Part shown: piece after piece, positions 44,639 through 56,128 of the stretch
Numbering within the stretch: the first letter of the stretch is position 1
Layout: each line of letters opens with the position of its first letter
Assembly: GCA_913061235.1 (NCBI GenBank)
Contig: CAJXTB010000016.1
Location: forward strand, 1 to 64,000
DNA length: 64,000 nucleotides
Origin: an uncultured Pseudomonadota bacterium
GTDB lineage: Bacteria > Myxococcota_A > UBA796 > GCA-2862545
Reading direction: 5' to 3'
The notes under the pieces: generated by a model
What the model was told of the DNA's origin: nothing
Seen by the model: the letters and a program-made list of their open reading frames with translations, nothing else
The model's database searches: none
Translations under genes and position numbers: made by a program

Positions 44639-45328
44639 CTAGACGGGGCTTGAGCCGTCCAGCCACACCGCTCGGACCGCCTCTGCAAACGGCTCCGGTT
44701 CCGCAAGCTTTCCGGCAACGTCCACCATGTCCTCACGCAGCGCGTCGTCTTGCCGCTCGCAGCGCACCCGAACAATTCCGTGCAGCCAATCTTCCATCTT
44801 GCGCTCGCTCTCGTGCTCTTCGTCAATCAGCCAAGCAAGACCGCGGTAGCCAGCAAGCAGAGCCTCTGCACTGGCCAGTCCGTGGTTGCGAACGGCAACG
44901 CGCATGGGACGAACGAACGTCTCAAGCGCCGTGTGAGACGTGCCATCCGTGCGGAAGACAGGCCAGTCGACGACCTCTCCTTCTCCCCAAGGTGTCTGGG
45001 CGCCAATGGCCCACGGGTTGTCGATGAGGTCCCAGGTGTCGGCATCGACCTCCCCCACACACAACGACTCAATGAACAGGTCCAGCAGAACGATGTCCTT
45101 GAAGGTCCCCGATGCCATCTCACTCGCCAAGTGGAGAAAGTGCTGAGCGTGACCGGTGAAGGCATCGCTGTGCGCTAGCCCCAGACGCCACGCAAGGTCC
45201 GCGGTCTTTTCATGACGCCCCTTGGTCTCGGCAATCGACGCAGTCAACCAGGCAATCGCGTCATCTGCCGACAGCGAATCAGCCTTGGCCACTACGTCGG
45301 CGTACCAGCTGTCATCGTCGTGTCCCAT
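44639..45328 (-). CDS. Acidic cytoplasmic protein of unknown function
   Basis: 229 residues from ATG 45326-45328, with GAGG upstream. No signal, no membrane segment; rich in Asp/Glu/Ala/Trp and probably all-helical. Blocks such as LAWRLGLAHSDAFTGHAQHF and WAIGAQTPWGEGEVVDWP are not recognised. An upstream extension to 45400 has no ribosome site in its favour. It lies 85 bp downstream of the zinc-peptidase-like lipoprotein on the same strand, possibly one transcript. Confidence 0.65.
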   Translation of the reverse strand: MGHDDDSWYADVVAKADSLSADDAIAWLTASIAETKGRHEKTADLAWRLGLAHSDAFTGHAQHFLHLASEMASGTFKDIVLLDLFIESLCVGEVDADTWDLIDNPWAIGAQTPWGEGEVVDWPVFRTDGTSHTALETFVRPMRVAVRNHGLASAEALLAGYRGLAWLIDEEHESERKMEDWLHGIVRVRCERQDDALREDMVDVAGKLAEPEPFAEAVRAVWLDGSSPV

Positions 45329-45413
45329 TTCCACCCTCGTCGTTTGGCGGCGCCCTAATCCGGCTGGCCCTGTGTGAGCCACCGCATGTCGTCGTCCCAC
45401 GTCGACGCGCGCG

Positions 45414-46766
45414 CTACTCGGCAGGGTCCAGTCGGTCCAAGACCATTCGCACGGCCTGTGGAAGTCGCTCGCCAGGACGAAAGCCAGCCGCTTGAATCAC
45501 CACGACCTCACTGCCATGACGAACCCACAGTGTGAAGATCTCGGAGCCCGGACCGGCTGACCTCTCGCCATCTCGCGTGGCAATGGCAGACACCATCCAG
45601 GCTTCGTCACCAAGATCTGGCACAGCGTCAGCGGTGTACAGCGTAGGCATGCTCGGCGTCATGGTGCGCGCCTTGGAGAAGCCCTCACTGAACTCGCTGT
45701 GCAGGCCAATCAGCGTAGAGGCGGCCCCGTCGGAGTCACAGCGCAGGAAGAACGACAGCACCGACCGATCACTGCGGGAAGCAGACCGTGTGGCACCACC
45801 GAGAACATGGTCAAGAGCGGCCTCAACCTCGGGTGCAGGAGCTCCGAACAACAAGCGCCGCAGGTCCTGTTCTATGAGCGGACTTGTCTGTGGGAACCAA
45901 CGAGCCTCCATGACCGCCATTTCCATTCCTTCCAAAATGCGCTCATCTGAAGGATCAGCGGGTGCCTCACTGCCGTAATCTTCGGGAACAAACAGCGTCC
46001 GTGAGCGCGATGGCGGGTCGGCGAGCACCTCCAGCGTGCGCGGCAGCCCTCCGGCAGCAGCTTGCCAGCGCATGAACGCCGTTCCCTGGCCGTAGGCAAC
46101 CCAAGTGCCGAACGACCACACGCCGACAGGCCCGTCCTCATCCCAGCCTTGACCGGCGTTGATGACCTTCTCCACCGCTTGCAGGCCCAATGCCTCCGCC
46201 ACCCGAGACTCTACAAAGTTGGCATGGCCTTCGGTGACGCCGCGTAGGGCCTGAAAGGCGTCTACATGCTCGGGGTGCTCAAACTGGTCGGCAATCGCAA
46301 ACTGTTGGTCTTGGAGTGCATGGGCCATCTCGTGAGCGAGCACCAGTCGCGTGACATGGTCGAGCGCCAATGGGTCGTCTTCTACGTGAGAGGCCACACG
46401 AGCCATGGCGTCCGGGGCGACGAGCAGAATGCGTTCTGCCAGCGCATACTTACCGGCAATCCCAGCAGAACCCGCGTCACGAATGAACCGGTCGCGCAAC
46501 CAGTCTGGCGCGTCTGGACTCAACGCGTCGTAAGTAGAACCTGCCTCATTACGCACAATCCGGTCCAGATCCGACTTTCGACCCAGTCGTACAAACGGAA
46601 CTTCTTTGAAGGGGATGCCCGCAGCTGCCTCGACCAATGGGACCAGCTCACGCACCACTGCGTTCAAGTGCGCCTCGTCCAAGTCCGACGGCGCCGCCAA
46701 CACAGTTGGGACGGTCTTCTTGACGCACCCCGCCATGAGTAATCCGAGCACCACAATCCACTTCAT
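45414..46766 (-). CDS. Zinc metallopeptidase-like lipoprotein
   Basis: 450 residues. The lipobox LMAGC (Cys14) anchors it to a membrane. The zinc site is LAHEMAHALQDQQF (HExxH), and a likely third ligand Glu is in GVTEGHANF about 35 residues on, as in gluzincin-like enzymes. Trp/Pro-rich stretches follow and the C-terminus (SEVVVIQAAGFRPGE) is strand-rich. Periplasmic or surface protease is the likely role; the substrate is unknown. The upstream gap to 46821 is divergent. Confidence 0.8.
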   Translation of the reverse strand: MKWIVVLGLLMAGCVKKTVPTVLAAPSDLDEAHLNAVVRELVPLVEAAAGIPFKEVPFVRLGRKSDLDRIVRNEAGSTYDALSPDAPDWLRDRFIRDAGSAGIAGKYALAERILLVAPDAMARVASHVEDDPLALDHVTRLVLAHEMAHALQDQQFAIADQFEHPEHVDAFQALRGVTEGHANFVESRVAEALGLQAVEKVINAGQGWDEDGPVGVWSFGTWVAYGQGTAFMRWQAAAGGLPRTLEVLADPPSRSRTLFVPEDYGSEAPADPSDERILEGMEMAVMEARWFPQTSPLIEQDLRRLLFGAPAPEVEAALDHVLGGATRSASRSDRSVLSFFLRCDSDGAASTLIGLHSEFSEGFSKARTMTPSMPTLYTADAVPDLGDEAWMVSAIATRDGERSAGPGSEIFTLWVRHGSEVVVIQAAGFRPGERLPQAVRMVLDRLDPAE

Positions 46767-46820
46767 CGAGCGCCCTCACAGTCCAGACGCGCTAGGGTGC
46801 CATGCGCCAAGGAGGACGTC

Positions 46821-47663
46821 GTGGCCCGAAACCTGATTGCTGCCATTCAAGAGTTTGACGAGAGCGACCGCACGGTCCAATTAGTCGATGCTGTCATGCG
46901 AATTGTTCCGTATGCCCCCGACTATCGTCACGCAGGGCAACTCAAAATGCTCGCCCAACAACTTCACGTTGCCCCGTCGCCGGAAAACATGAACCGCATC
47001 CGCGTTTTGGCGCAGGAAGACCGAGTTGGAGACGCTTTGTGGATGGCATCCGCACTCGATACAACCGACAAAGCGTACGGTGTGTACTCGGGTGTGAAGC
47101 AGGCCGTGAATCTGTTCTTCGGTGGTAAACGCCGCAATGTGGACTTTGATGGCGCACAACGCAATGACGCGGCCCTCAAGGCACTCGGCATTGCGTACAT
47201 GGTGCACAAAGCCATTCCCGGAACCATCAGCGAAAAGGCCCATGCCTTCGCTGAATACGAGTCCGGCCAGATGCTCATTGCCTACTTTGCTGGCATGGAA
47301 ATCGCTCTCCCATTCGCTGACAACTTGGTCACCGAAGGCCCTGGCTTCCTGGACAAGCTGCTCACCACAACCCTGAGCAAGCAAATTCAGCGCCTGAGCG
47401 CCATTCCAGGCGTGGGCTCGATGGACGGTGTGCAAGACACGCTGACAGCCATCAGCGGCAGCCTAAAGAACGGCGTGAACCGAGCCCAGGACAAGGCACC
47501 GAAGCTGGCAGACGCCGCTCGTCGGTTCGTTCCTGCGGTCAGCCATATGGCAGATGTCGCCACGGGCGTTGCCGCACAAGGCGTTGACCTGATGCCTGTG
47601 TATCGCTTGCTCGGTGCTCGCTTTATCGCTGAAGCGACCATCCGCCGCGGACACGTTTCGTAG
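46821..47663 (+). CDS. Protein of unknown function
   Basis: 280 residues from GTG 46821, chosen because AAGGAGG (46809-46815) precedes it with 5 bases spacing. Mostly helical with no signal peptide; a weakly hydrophobic segment is around ESGQMLIAYFAGMEIALPF and the C-terminus has MADVATGVAAQGVDLMPVY. Not recognised. It may be membrane-associated. Divergent from the zinc-peptidase lipoprotein by 54 bp. Confidence 0.65.
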   Translation: MARNLIAAIQEFDESDRTVQLVDAVMRIVPYAPDYRHAGQLKMLAQQLHVAPSPENMNRIRVLAQEDRVGDALWMASALDTTDKAYGVYSGVKQAVNLFFGGKRRNVDFDGAQRNDAALKALGIAYMVHKAIPGTISEKAHAFAEYESGQMLIAYFAGMEIALPFADNLVTEGPGFLDKLLTTTLSKQIQRLSAIPGVGSMDGVQDTLTAISGSLKNGVNRAQDKAPKLADAARRFVPAVSHMADVATGVAAQGVDLMPVYRLLGARFIAEATIRRGHVS

Positions 47664-47683
47664 CGAGACTCGATTTCGGTAGC

Positions 47684-47710
47684 TCTGGGGATCAGCTTAA
47701 AATCCCCGGA
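47684..47710 (+). terminator. Hairpin after 46821-47663, possible terminator
   Basis: TCTGGGGAT (47684-47692) and ATCCCCGGA (47702-47710) pair over 9 bp with one G-T wobble and a 9-base loop, 20 bp after the stop. No T-tract follows, so it is a weak or Rho-assisted terminator at best. Confidence 0.45.
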
Positions 47711-47750
47711 ACTCGAATGCCGGGCCACGAATAGGTGTCGCGGCACGGAA

Positions 47751-49984
<2,234 letters not shown>

Positions 49985-49993
49985 GCCCACATC

Positions 49994-50710
49994 ATGCGCT
50001 GTGTGACCTACAACTTGAACGGCCTCGACGACACCGATGTAGACGTGCGTACCGAGTACGCCATCTTGTCGCTCCTGGTCGGTGAGCCCCTCCAAGACGT
50101 CTTGTTGGGCCTACGAGACCCCGACCCTGCTCCCGACGTCATCTGCCTACAAGAAGTCACCGCACGGACCTTCCACGCACACGTCAGGCCCCACTTAGTC
50201 GGCGCTGGCTACACGCTCTTCCCGGCTGAGCCGAGAGAACGAGAGCACTTCGAGGTCATTGCCAGTCGCATTCCCATGCGTGAACAGCGCGTGGACCCGC
50301 TCATTGGTTCCCTCTTCGGACGAGAATTCGTCGCCGTTCAATTGGACTCCGGAGTGTGGGTACACACTGCCCACATGGACAGCCTCAAGGACGGTAAACA
50401 CGCCCGTCAGCGTCAGCTACGCGAGATCTTCTACGACCTGAACCAACGCTCGCCCAGCCTGTTTCTAGGAGACACGAACCTACGCGATTCGGAAGTCCCA
50501 GACGTCCTACCTAACGGCATCGTAGACGCATGGGAGGCTGCCGGTAGTCCCGCCTGGGCCAAGAACACCTGGGCTGGAAAGATGCGCTTTGACCGTGCGT
50601 ACGCGTCTGGCCTAACGGTGCAGAGTGTCAAAGTGACCGGTCGCAAGCCCATGGATTCCACAGGTTCCCCAGCGTCGGACCATGCGGCCCTGTGGGTGAC
50701 AACCACCTAG
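49994..50710 (+). CDS. Endonuclease/exonuclease/phosphatase-family protein (TDP2-like)
   Basis: 238 residues, starting 9 bp after fadH. EEP motifs are in order: TYNLNG, ICLQEVT (metal Glu), HTAHMDS, LFLGDTNLRD (metal Asp/Asn), and the final SDHAALW. The set resembles the TDP2-like branch that acts on 5'-phosphotyrosyl DNA ends, but a general phosphodiesterase or nuclease role is equally possible. No signal peptide, so cytoplasmic. Confidence 0.85.
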   Translation: MRCVTYNLNGLDDTDVDVRTEYAILSLLVGEPLQDVLLGLRDPDPAPDVICLQEVTARTFHAHVRPHLVGAGYTLFPAEPREREHFEVIASRIPMREQRVDPLIGSLFGREFVAVQLDSGVWVHTAHMDSLKDGKHARQRQLREIFYDLNQRSPSLFLGDTNLRDSEVPDVLPNGIVDAWEAAGSPAWAKNTWAGKMRFDRAYASGLTVQSVKVTGRKPMDSTGSPASDHAALWVTTT

Positions 50711-50917
50711 ACCCAGGCACAGCCAACGTCGACAGTCTGTTGCCAGGCCACGCCAAGCCCCATGCCAAGCAATAAACGACCGGCAACAAGTGCTCGCCAA
50801 CGCCGACTCCGTCCGATTCTATGGCTTTGCCAGACTGATTGGCACCCCTTCCGGTAGTCTGTCCGCAGAACATCAGCTTCCACGCTCCTGTTCACCCCTG
50901 CAGAACGATGGGAGCGG

Positions 50918-52249
50918 GTGTTGCTTCACTCCATCGCCGACGCGAGACGCTGGTTCATCACAGGATGGCCGCCTTCCCGCGCTGTCCCATCGCCCCAGCA
51001 CAGTGCTTTCATCGCTCAAACACGCGAGTCGAGCCGGAGGATTCTGTGGGCCGCGGTCGCCGTCTTAATGGTGGCAAATGGCCTCTTCTGGCTCGAAGAC
51101 CCTTGGGCATTTGCGGACTTTCCGCAGCTCGTCCCCATTTTATCGCAAGGGCGGGCCGCTGTTACGGGCCTCGGGGCTCTGACGCTGATGGCCGTTTGGG
51201 CACAACCGCGGTGGGCGTACGGAATCGGCATCACCAGCGGTCTCGTCGGCATGGCAATTCTCTGCCATACTCTTGGTCGCTGTGGCGACCTAACAACGCC
51301 ATGGCCCTACTTCACCCTGCCCTTTGCCTTGGTCAGCATCGGCGCGTGGGCCCAACCCTGGGTACGCACGGTAGGACTCGGCGCCCTCGGGGTTGTGCAA
51401 TGCGCCACCTTCCTGTGGACAGACCCAAGCATCACCGCAGACCCAATGGCCCGCATCGCCGTTGGATTCATGTCGTTTGTTCTGTTTCTGTGCCTCATCT
51501 TCGGTCTGATGGCAGACGAAACCCGAGTTCGAGGCTTCATTGCCAAAGACGAGCTGAACGCAGAACGCCGCCTGCTGTCCGACCGTGTTCACGAGCAAAC
51601 CCAGGTCGTCACTGCCCTGTCGCGCCGACTCGGAGCAGCGCGAGAAGTGGAGCGAGCCGCTATCGCCCGAGACCTCCACGATGACGTTGGCCAGAGCCTG
51701 ACAGCCGCACAGCTCGCAACAGGTCTGGCTCGGCGCCGGTACGCCCAGGACCCGACCAGCATCCACGCCAACCTGGCCCTCATCGAGTCGAGCCTCAAGC
51801 ACATGGCGACCCAGACCGGACACCTGTTGAAGTCGGTTCGTTCGTCCATTGTCGATGAACGCTCCCTAAACGGGGCGATAGACGCGCTGGTCCGACGTAC
51901 CGGCGATGTTGGCCAAGTCCAAGTCCACTACGAGGGCGTGGACACGACCATGGAATGCTCTACCGATGCCAGCGTTGCAATCTGGCGGTGTAGCCAGGAA
52001 GCTCTCACCAACGTTCTACGGCACGCTTCCTGCCGAAAGCTCACGGTGACACTGTCCATCCAAGGGCCAGATGTCGTGGTGGACGTTCGAGACGACGGTG
52101 TAGGGTTCGACCCCGGGCAACCCACACAACGGCTCGGGCTCCTTGGCATGCGCGAGCGCGCCGCCACTCTAAACGGGTCCGTTCAGGTGACCTCACAGCC
52201 CGGCGAGACCCTAATTTCTGTTCGCATTCCCAAGAGAGCTACCCTGTGA
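50918..52249 (+). CDS. Membrane sensor histidine kinase, NarX-type (HisKA_3)
   Basis: 443 residues from TTG 50918, preceded by GGGAG. About five or six hydrophobic segments make up residues 40-205 (LWAAVAVLMVANGLFWL to FMSFVLFLCLIFGLM) with no large external domain, so it may sense the membrane or a small molecule. The HisKA_3 dimer helix has H254 in ARDLHDDVGQSLTAAQ. The ATPase domain follows with EALTNVLRHA and DDGVGFDPG, then GLLGMRERA. It overlaps the response-regulator GTG by 4 bp. The 207 bp before it contain no gene. Confidence 0.9.
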   Translation: MLLHSIADARRWFITGWPPSRAVPSPQHSAFIAQTRESSRRILWAAVAVLMVANGLFWLEDPWAFADFPQLVPILSQGRAAVTGLGALTLMAVWAQPRWAYGIGITSGLVGMAILCHTLGRCGDLTTPWPYFTLPFALVSIGAWAQPWVRTVGLGALGVVQCATFLWTDPSITADPMARIAVGFMSFVLFLCLIFGLMADETRVRGFIAKDELNAERRLLSDRVHEQTQVVTALSRRLGAAREVERAAIARDLHDDVGQSLTAAQLATGLARRRYAQDPTSIHANLALIESSLKHMATQTGHLLKSVRSSIVDERSLNGAIDALVRRTGDVGQVQVHYEGVDTTMECSTDASVAIWRCSQEALTNVLRHASCRKLTVTLSIQGPDVVVDVRDDGVGFDPGQPTQRLGLLGMRERAATLNGSVQVTSQPGETLISVRIPKRATL

Positions 52250-52869
52250 TTCACGTCTTCATCGCAGACGACCACCGGATTGTACGTAGCGGACTGCGCG
52301 CCGTGATCGACGAAGAACCCGACATGCAAGTGGTCGGAGAAGCCGGCAACGGATGGGACGTCTTGCATGCCCTTGAGCAGCCCGAGTGCGCGGTAGATGT
52401 ACTCATCTTGGACCTCTCCATGCCCGTGCTCGGCGGATTTGAGGTCCTTCGTCGGGCGCGTAAGCTCCGGCCTGCGGTGCAGGTCTTGGTGCTGTCCATG
52501 TACCCACGTGAGCACTGGGAGACGCAGATGCAGTCTGCAGGTGCTGCGGGCTACTTGAGCAAGTCGGATTCCGACACCCAGCTCATTGACGCCCTTCGCA
52601 CCGTCGCCCTTGGTGAACCCTACTTTTCAGTCTTGCTGCAAGACGAGCCCACCTTGGACACCGCTCCCCCACACCAAGCGCTCACCGGGCGCGAGCTTCA
52701 GGTGTTTCTCCTGGTCATCGAGGGCCGCTCGGTGATGGACATTGCTGCAGCGTTGAATCTTGGTCAGAGCACAGTGAGCACGCACATGGCGCGTATTCGC
52801 GCAAAGCTACAGGTAGATACCGTAGCTGCCATGGTCACCTACGCTCACCGTGAAGGGCTCATCGCCTAA
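52246..52869 (+). CDS. NarL/FixJ-family response regulator
   Basis: 207 residues with GTG start 52246 overlapping the kinase stop. The receiver carries the acidic pair in IADDHR, phospho-acceptor D56 in LILDLSMPV, and K in LSKSDSD. A LuxR-type HTH (LTGRELQVFLLVIEGRS, LNLGQSTVSTHMARIRAKL) is C-terminal. It forms a pair with the preceding kinase. Targets not visible. Confidence 0.94.
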   Translation: MIHVFIADDHRIVRSGLRAVIDEEPDMQVVGEAGNGWDVLHALEQPECAVDVLILDLSMPVLGGFEVLRRARKLRPAVQVLVLSMYPREHWETQMQSAGAAGYLSKSDSDTQLIDALRTVALGEPYFSVLLQDEPTLDTAPPHQALTGRELQVFLLVIEGRSVMDIAAALNLGQSTVSTHMARIRAKLQVDTVAAMVTYAHREGLIA

Positions 52870-52880
52870 GGAGACAGCCC

Positions 52881-55800
52881 CTAGCCGAACAGCCCGGTGA
52901 ACCATCCCCACGCCTTCTTGGCAATGTTGGCGACGACCTTGGCACCGCTGCTGACAGCCTTCGCAACGGCCTTCGCGGCCTCGGCAGCCATTCGAGCGGC
53001 ACTCGCAATGGGACGCAAGAAGAACTTCGCCGCTGATGCCACGCCGGAGAGCAACCCCTTTGAGACTTGTGTCATCGCGGGAATACCGTCGGTGAGCTTA
53101 GCGAGGGCCCCAATGCCCTCGTTGTCGTGGTGGTTCCGCAGCGCCGTCTTGATGCCGCCCTTCACGTCCTCGGTGACACCGTCGACAGCGTTGGATACGG
53201 TGTCCTTACCGGCAGTCTCCACGTGACCAAGCACCCCTTCCGTCTCTTTCAGGACCGGGGAGATTGCTACGGGCAGCACGACCTTGCCGCCAATGTCCTT
53301 CACCTTCACCCCGGTCTCGCCGACGACGAGTCCCCGTCGAACATGGCCAATCATGCGACGGCCTGCTCCGGCAACCATGCCGCCAAAGCTGCCAACCGAA
53401 TGGCCGAGCAATCCACCCAGGCCAGACAACGGCGCTGCTCCAGCCTCTACGGACCGGTCAATCAGCACGTGTCCAGCCAGCTTGATGCGCGTCACAATAC
53501 GCCGCACACCATCGAGAATCGCGCTGATGACCTCTGTGACCTGGACCACGGCATCGTCAATGCGTGCTTCCCAGTCCCCATCAATGAGCGCCTTCGGGTC
53601 CAGCGATTTCACCTGGCCAATCTTGCCGACGGCAGAGGAGACGGCACCGCCAAGCGTAGAGATCAAGCTGCCGGCCTCGGCAATTCCAGATCTCACCAAG
53701 TCGCCAAGCGCACTTCCAGTCGCTTCAGACGCCTGCCCAACTGACGCGAACGCCCCGGTGAGCGCAGACTTCAGCGAGTTCAGCAGTCCCGAGCCAAACG
53801 TCATGGCCTTCTTGACCTCACCAAAGGCCTTGCCCGCACCCCCGGTTGCAGCGCTGCTGACGGTGGACTTCGCGGCGTCGATGGCATCCCGCCCGGCGCT
53901 GTTCTGACTGGCCTTTGCATCATCAATCGTGGTTGGCGCTCCCTTGCCTTCCGGACGGTACATGCCGGTGAACGCCGCAGCGGTGAGGTCCCCTGGGTCC
54001 GCAGAGGGAATCACGCCGCTCTCTGCCAGCTTTTCGAGCGGAAGGCGCAGCGGAAAGGAGGGATCGATGGTGAGAACCATGCCCACGCCCGCACCAACCC
54101 CCAAGGCCGCCCCGGCTTCTGCTTGTGCGCCCGTCTTGTGAATCTTCGCGTAGAGTTCCCCGCTCGCCTCCGCTCCAGCGCCCGCCCGAACATTGCCCTC
54201 TACGCCAATCAAACCGAAGTTCAGCCCGCCAGCGCCGAGCTCAGCGCGGACTTGCCCGCCGGCCTTGGCGCCTGCGAAAGCCCCGACCTGCCCGCCCAAT
54301 CCAAAGCCCGTCAATCCGGCCTCAGCATTGCCAGACGCATGGGCCTGGGCCCCAACGAACGCTTCGCCTTCGGCCACCGCGTCTACGTCGACCCCGCCGA
54401 GTGAGCCGCCAGCCGTGACCATGCCCGACGCTTCGGCACCTGCCATGGCCTTCGCAGCACCGGTGACACGGGCGCCTTTCCAGCTCGCTTCAGCCTCTCC
54501 AGTCACACCCGCCTTTGCACCCGCGAATGCCTGTCCATCTGCCTTGGCACGGACAGCGGCAAGAGCAAACCCGTCTCTGTTGATGCCGGCCTTTCCGCCG
54601 ACATGTCCGCTAATTATGCCGCCAATGGAGGCCTCCGCGTTGGCCTTGGCCTTGACGCTACTACCGCTGACAGTCGTACTTGCTCCTGCGTTGCCTTCGA
54701 TTCCAACGAACGTCTTCCCGCCGACAGAAGCGCCCGCCTCACCCTTGACCCGACCGCCCAGGTTCGTCTGATGGGTAGCCCCCGCATCCACTTCAGCGGC
54801 CACACCAGCCGCGACAGAGGCGTTGACGCCACGTTCCACACCACCGCTGGTCCACGTTTCTCGCTGGCTCGCTTTCGCGTCTAGCCGGGCGTCGGCGGTA
54901 CCGTTGATCCCTGCTTTTCCGACAGTCTCGTTCCCGAAGGCGTCGGTGCCTTTGGCGCTGTGCTGTGCGCTGCCAGACGACTTCTTGCCAAAGCCAGCGG
55001 TGGCCGTGGTCTTCTTTTCGGTGTTCGTATTTTCAGACGAAATGCCGGTATTGGTATCGGTGACCTCGTTGGCGCGGTTCTTCTGAAACGAGTCGAGGTC
55101 GAGACCGCTCTCGTCGCCAATGCTTCCAATGGCGAGGTGACGAAGCATGCTGTCGACCGCGCCGTGCTTGCCCTGTGCTTTACCGGCATCGCCTTCTGAG
55201 TACGCGTCGCCATCGCCCGCTTCGCTCGGGCCTTGTTTCTTTAGCTCATGCCGCTTTTTCTTGCGTGTGAGCTTGCGTTTGAGAGCTTCGGCGTCCTCTT
55301 TCTTGCCCTTGAGCGCACCCTTGACCTTGTCGCCCTTGGACTTTTTGGTGTGCTCGACTTCGTAGCCGGAAGCGCCCTTCTCGAAGTCGCCGTCTCCGGA
55401 GTAGATGCCACGCTTCTTGTTGAACGACCGGGAGACCTCCGACGTCTTCGACTTCTTTCCGTCGAAGTCTTCCTGGTTGACCTCCCGCTTGACGTAGGAG
55501 CCTCCGTCGCGTTCGCGCTCTTCGTACTGCCGCGTCCGTTGCGTCTTCTCACGTCCTTCCTTCAGTGTGCTCCGGTTCGTGCGGGTTGTGCCGTCCACAC
55601 CGGTCTTCGAATCGGTCTTCTTGACGTCTCGACCCTTGCCGCGTGCGTCGGCATTGTAGGTGTACGACTTGCCGGATGACTGCCCATCACTGCCTTGCTG
55701 CTGCACGCCGTAGCTAGCGTCACGGCCGAACTTCCAGTTTCGTTGTGCACGCCCGCCACCCTTGATGAACTTGCCGGACCGCTTTTTCTTTTGTGTCTGA

Positions 55801-56048
55801 AGAACGCCCGCGGCCTTTCCGCGCTTTCCCTTGCCATCGCCCATTGAGCCAGGATTCCATTCCGACTCCGCGACGGTGTCCACGAGCGAATTGACTGCCT
55901 GATGGGGCATGCCCGGTTGAGCCGCGCACAACGGGTCAACGAGCGTCTCGGCAGCCGACGGTACCGCCTGAAGCGGGTCAGTAAGCGGGTCAGCGCTCTC
56001 AGTTGAGACGGGCGCATCCGCTTGCGGTAATCGGTCGACGTCGAACAC
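52881..56048 (-). CDS. Large repetitive protein of unknown function
   Basis: 1055 residues, GTG start at 56048 with GAGG upstream. Not recognised. Domains by eye: an acidic/Pro N-terminus (1-60), a Lys/Arg/Glu-rich disordered segment (about 70-310), an Ala/Gly repeat zone (about 390-650) with about 20-residue units of alternating small residues (KAGVTGEAEASWKGARVTG as one example), and a helical tail (about 690-1055) with amphipathic Ala/Gly/Val helices, ending AWGWFTGLFG. No signal peptide. The Ala/Gly units could form a beta-solenoid or a glycine-zipper membrane domain and the tail could insert in membranes. It may be a secreted effector, surface fibre or intracellular structural protein; none is shown. 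Confidence 0.78.
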   Translation of the reverse strand: MFDVDRLPQADAPVSTESADPLTDPLQAVPSAAETLVDPLCAAQPGMPHQAVNSLVDTVAESEWNPGSMGDGKGKRGKAAGVLQTQKKKRSGKFIKGGGRAQRNWKFGRDASYGVQQQGSDGQSSGKSYTYNADARGKGRDVKKTDSKTGVDGTTRTNRSTLKEGREKTQRTRQYEERERDGGSYVKREVNQEDFDGKKSKTSEVSRSFNKKRGIYSGDGDFEKGASGYEVEHTKKSKGDKVKGALKGKKEDAEALKRKLTRKKKRHELKKQGPSEAGDGDAYSEGDAGKAQGKHGAVDSMLRHLAIGSIGDESGLDLDSFQKNRANEVTDTNTGISSENTNTEKKTTATAGFGKKSSGSAQHSAKGTDAFGNETVGKAGINGTADARLDAKASQRETWTSGGVERGVNASVAAGVAAEVDAGATHQTNLGGRVKGEAGASVGGKTFVGIEGNAGASTTVSGSSVKAKANAEASIGGIISGHVGGKAGINRDGFALAAVRAKADGQAFAGAKAGVTGEAEASWKGARVTGAAKAMAGAEASGMVTAGGSLGGVDVDAVAEGEAFVGAQAHASGNAEAGLTGFGLGGQVGAFAGAKAGGQVRAELGAGGLNFGLIGVEGNVRAGAGAEASGELYAKIHKTGAQAEAGAALGVGAGVGMVLTIDPSFPLRLPLEKLAESGVIPSADPGDLTAAAFTGMYRPEGKGAPTTIDDAKASQNSAGRDAIDAAKSTVSSAATGGAGKAFGEVKKAMTFGSGLLNSLKSALTGAFASVGQASEATGSALGDLVRSGIAEAGSLISTLGGAVSSAVGKIGQVKSLDPKALIDGDWEARIDDAVVQVTEVISAILDGVRRIVTRIKLAGHVLIDRSVEAGAAPLSGLGGLLGHSVGSFGGMVAGAGRRMIGHVRRGLVVGETGVKVKDIGGKVVLPVAISPVLKETEGVLGHVETAGKDTVSNAVDGVTEDVKGGIKTALRNHHDNEGIGALAKLTDGIPAMTQVSKGLLSGVASAAKFFLRPIASAARMAAEAAKAVAKAVSSGAKVVANIAKKAWGWFTGLFG

Positions 56049-56128
56049 AGAGACCTCGGGCTAGGAGGCAATTTAAGGCCTCCATGGCAGTCTCTGGCTG
56101 ATGTCGATGTATCGCTACGCCGAAACGA

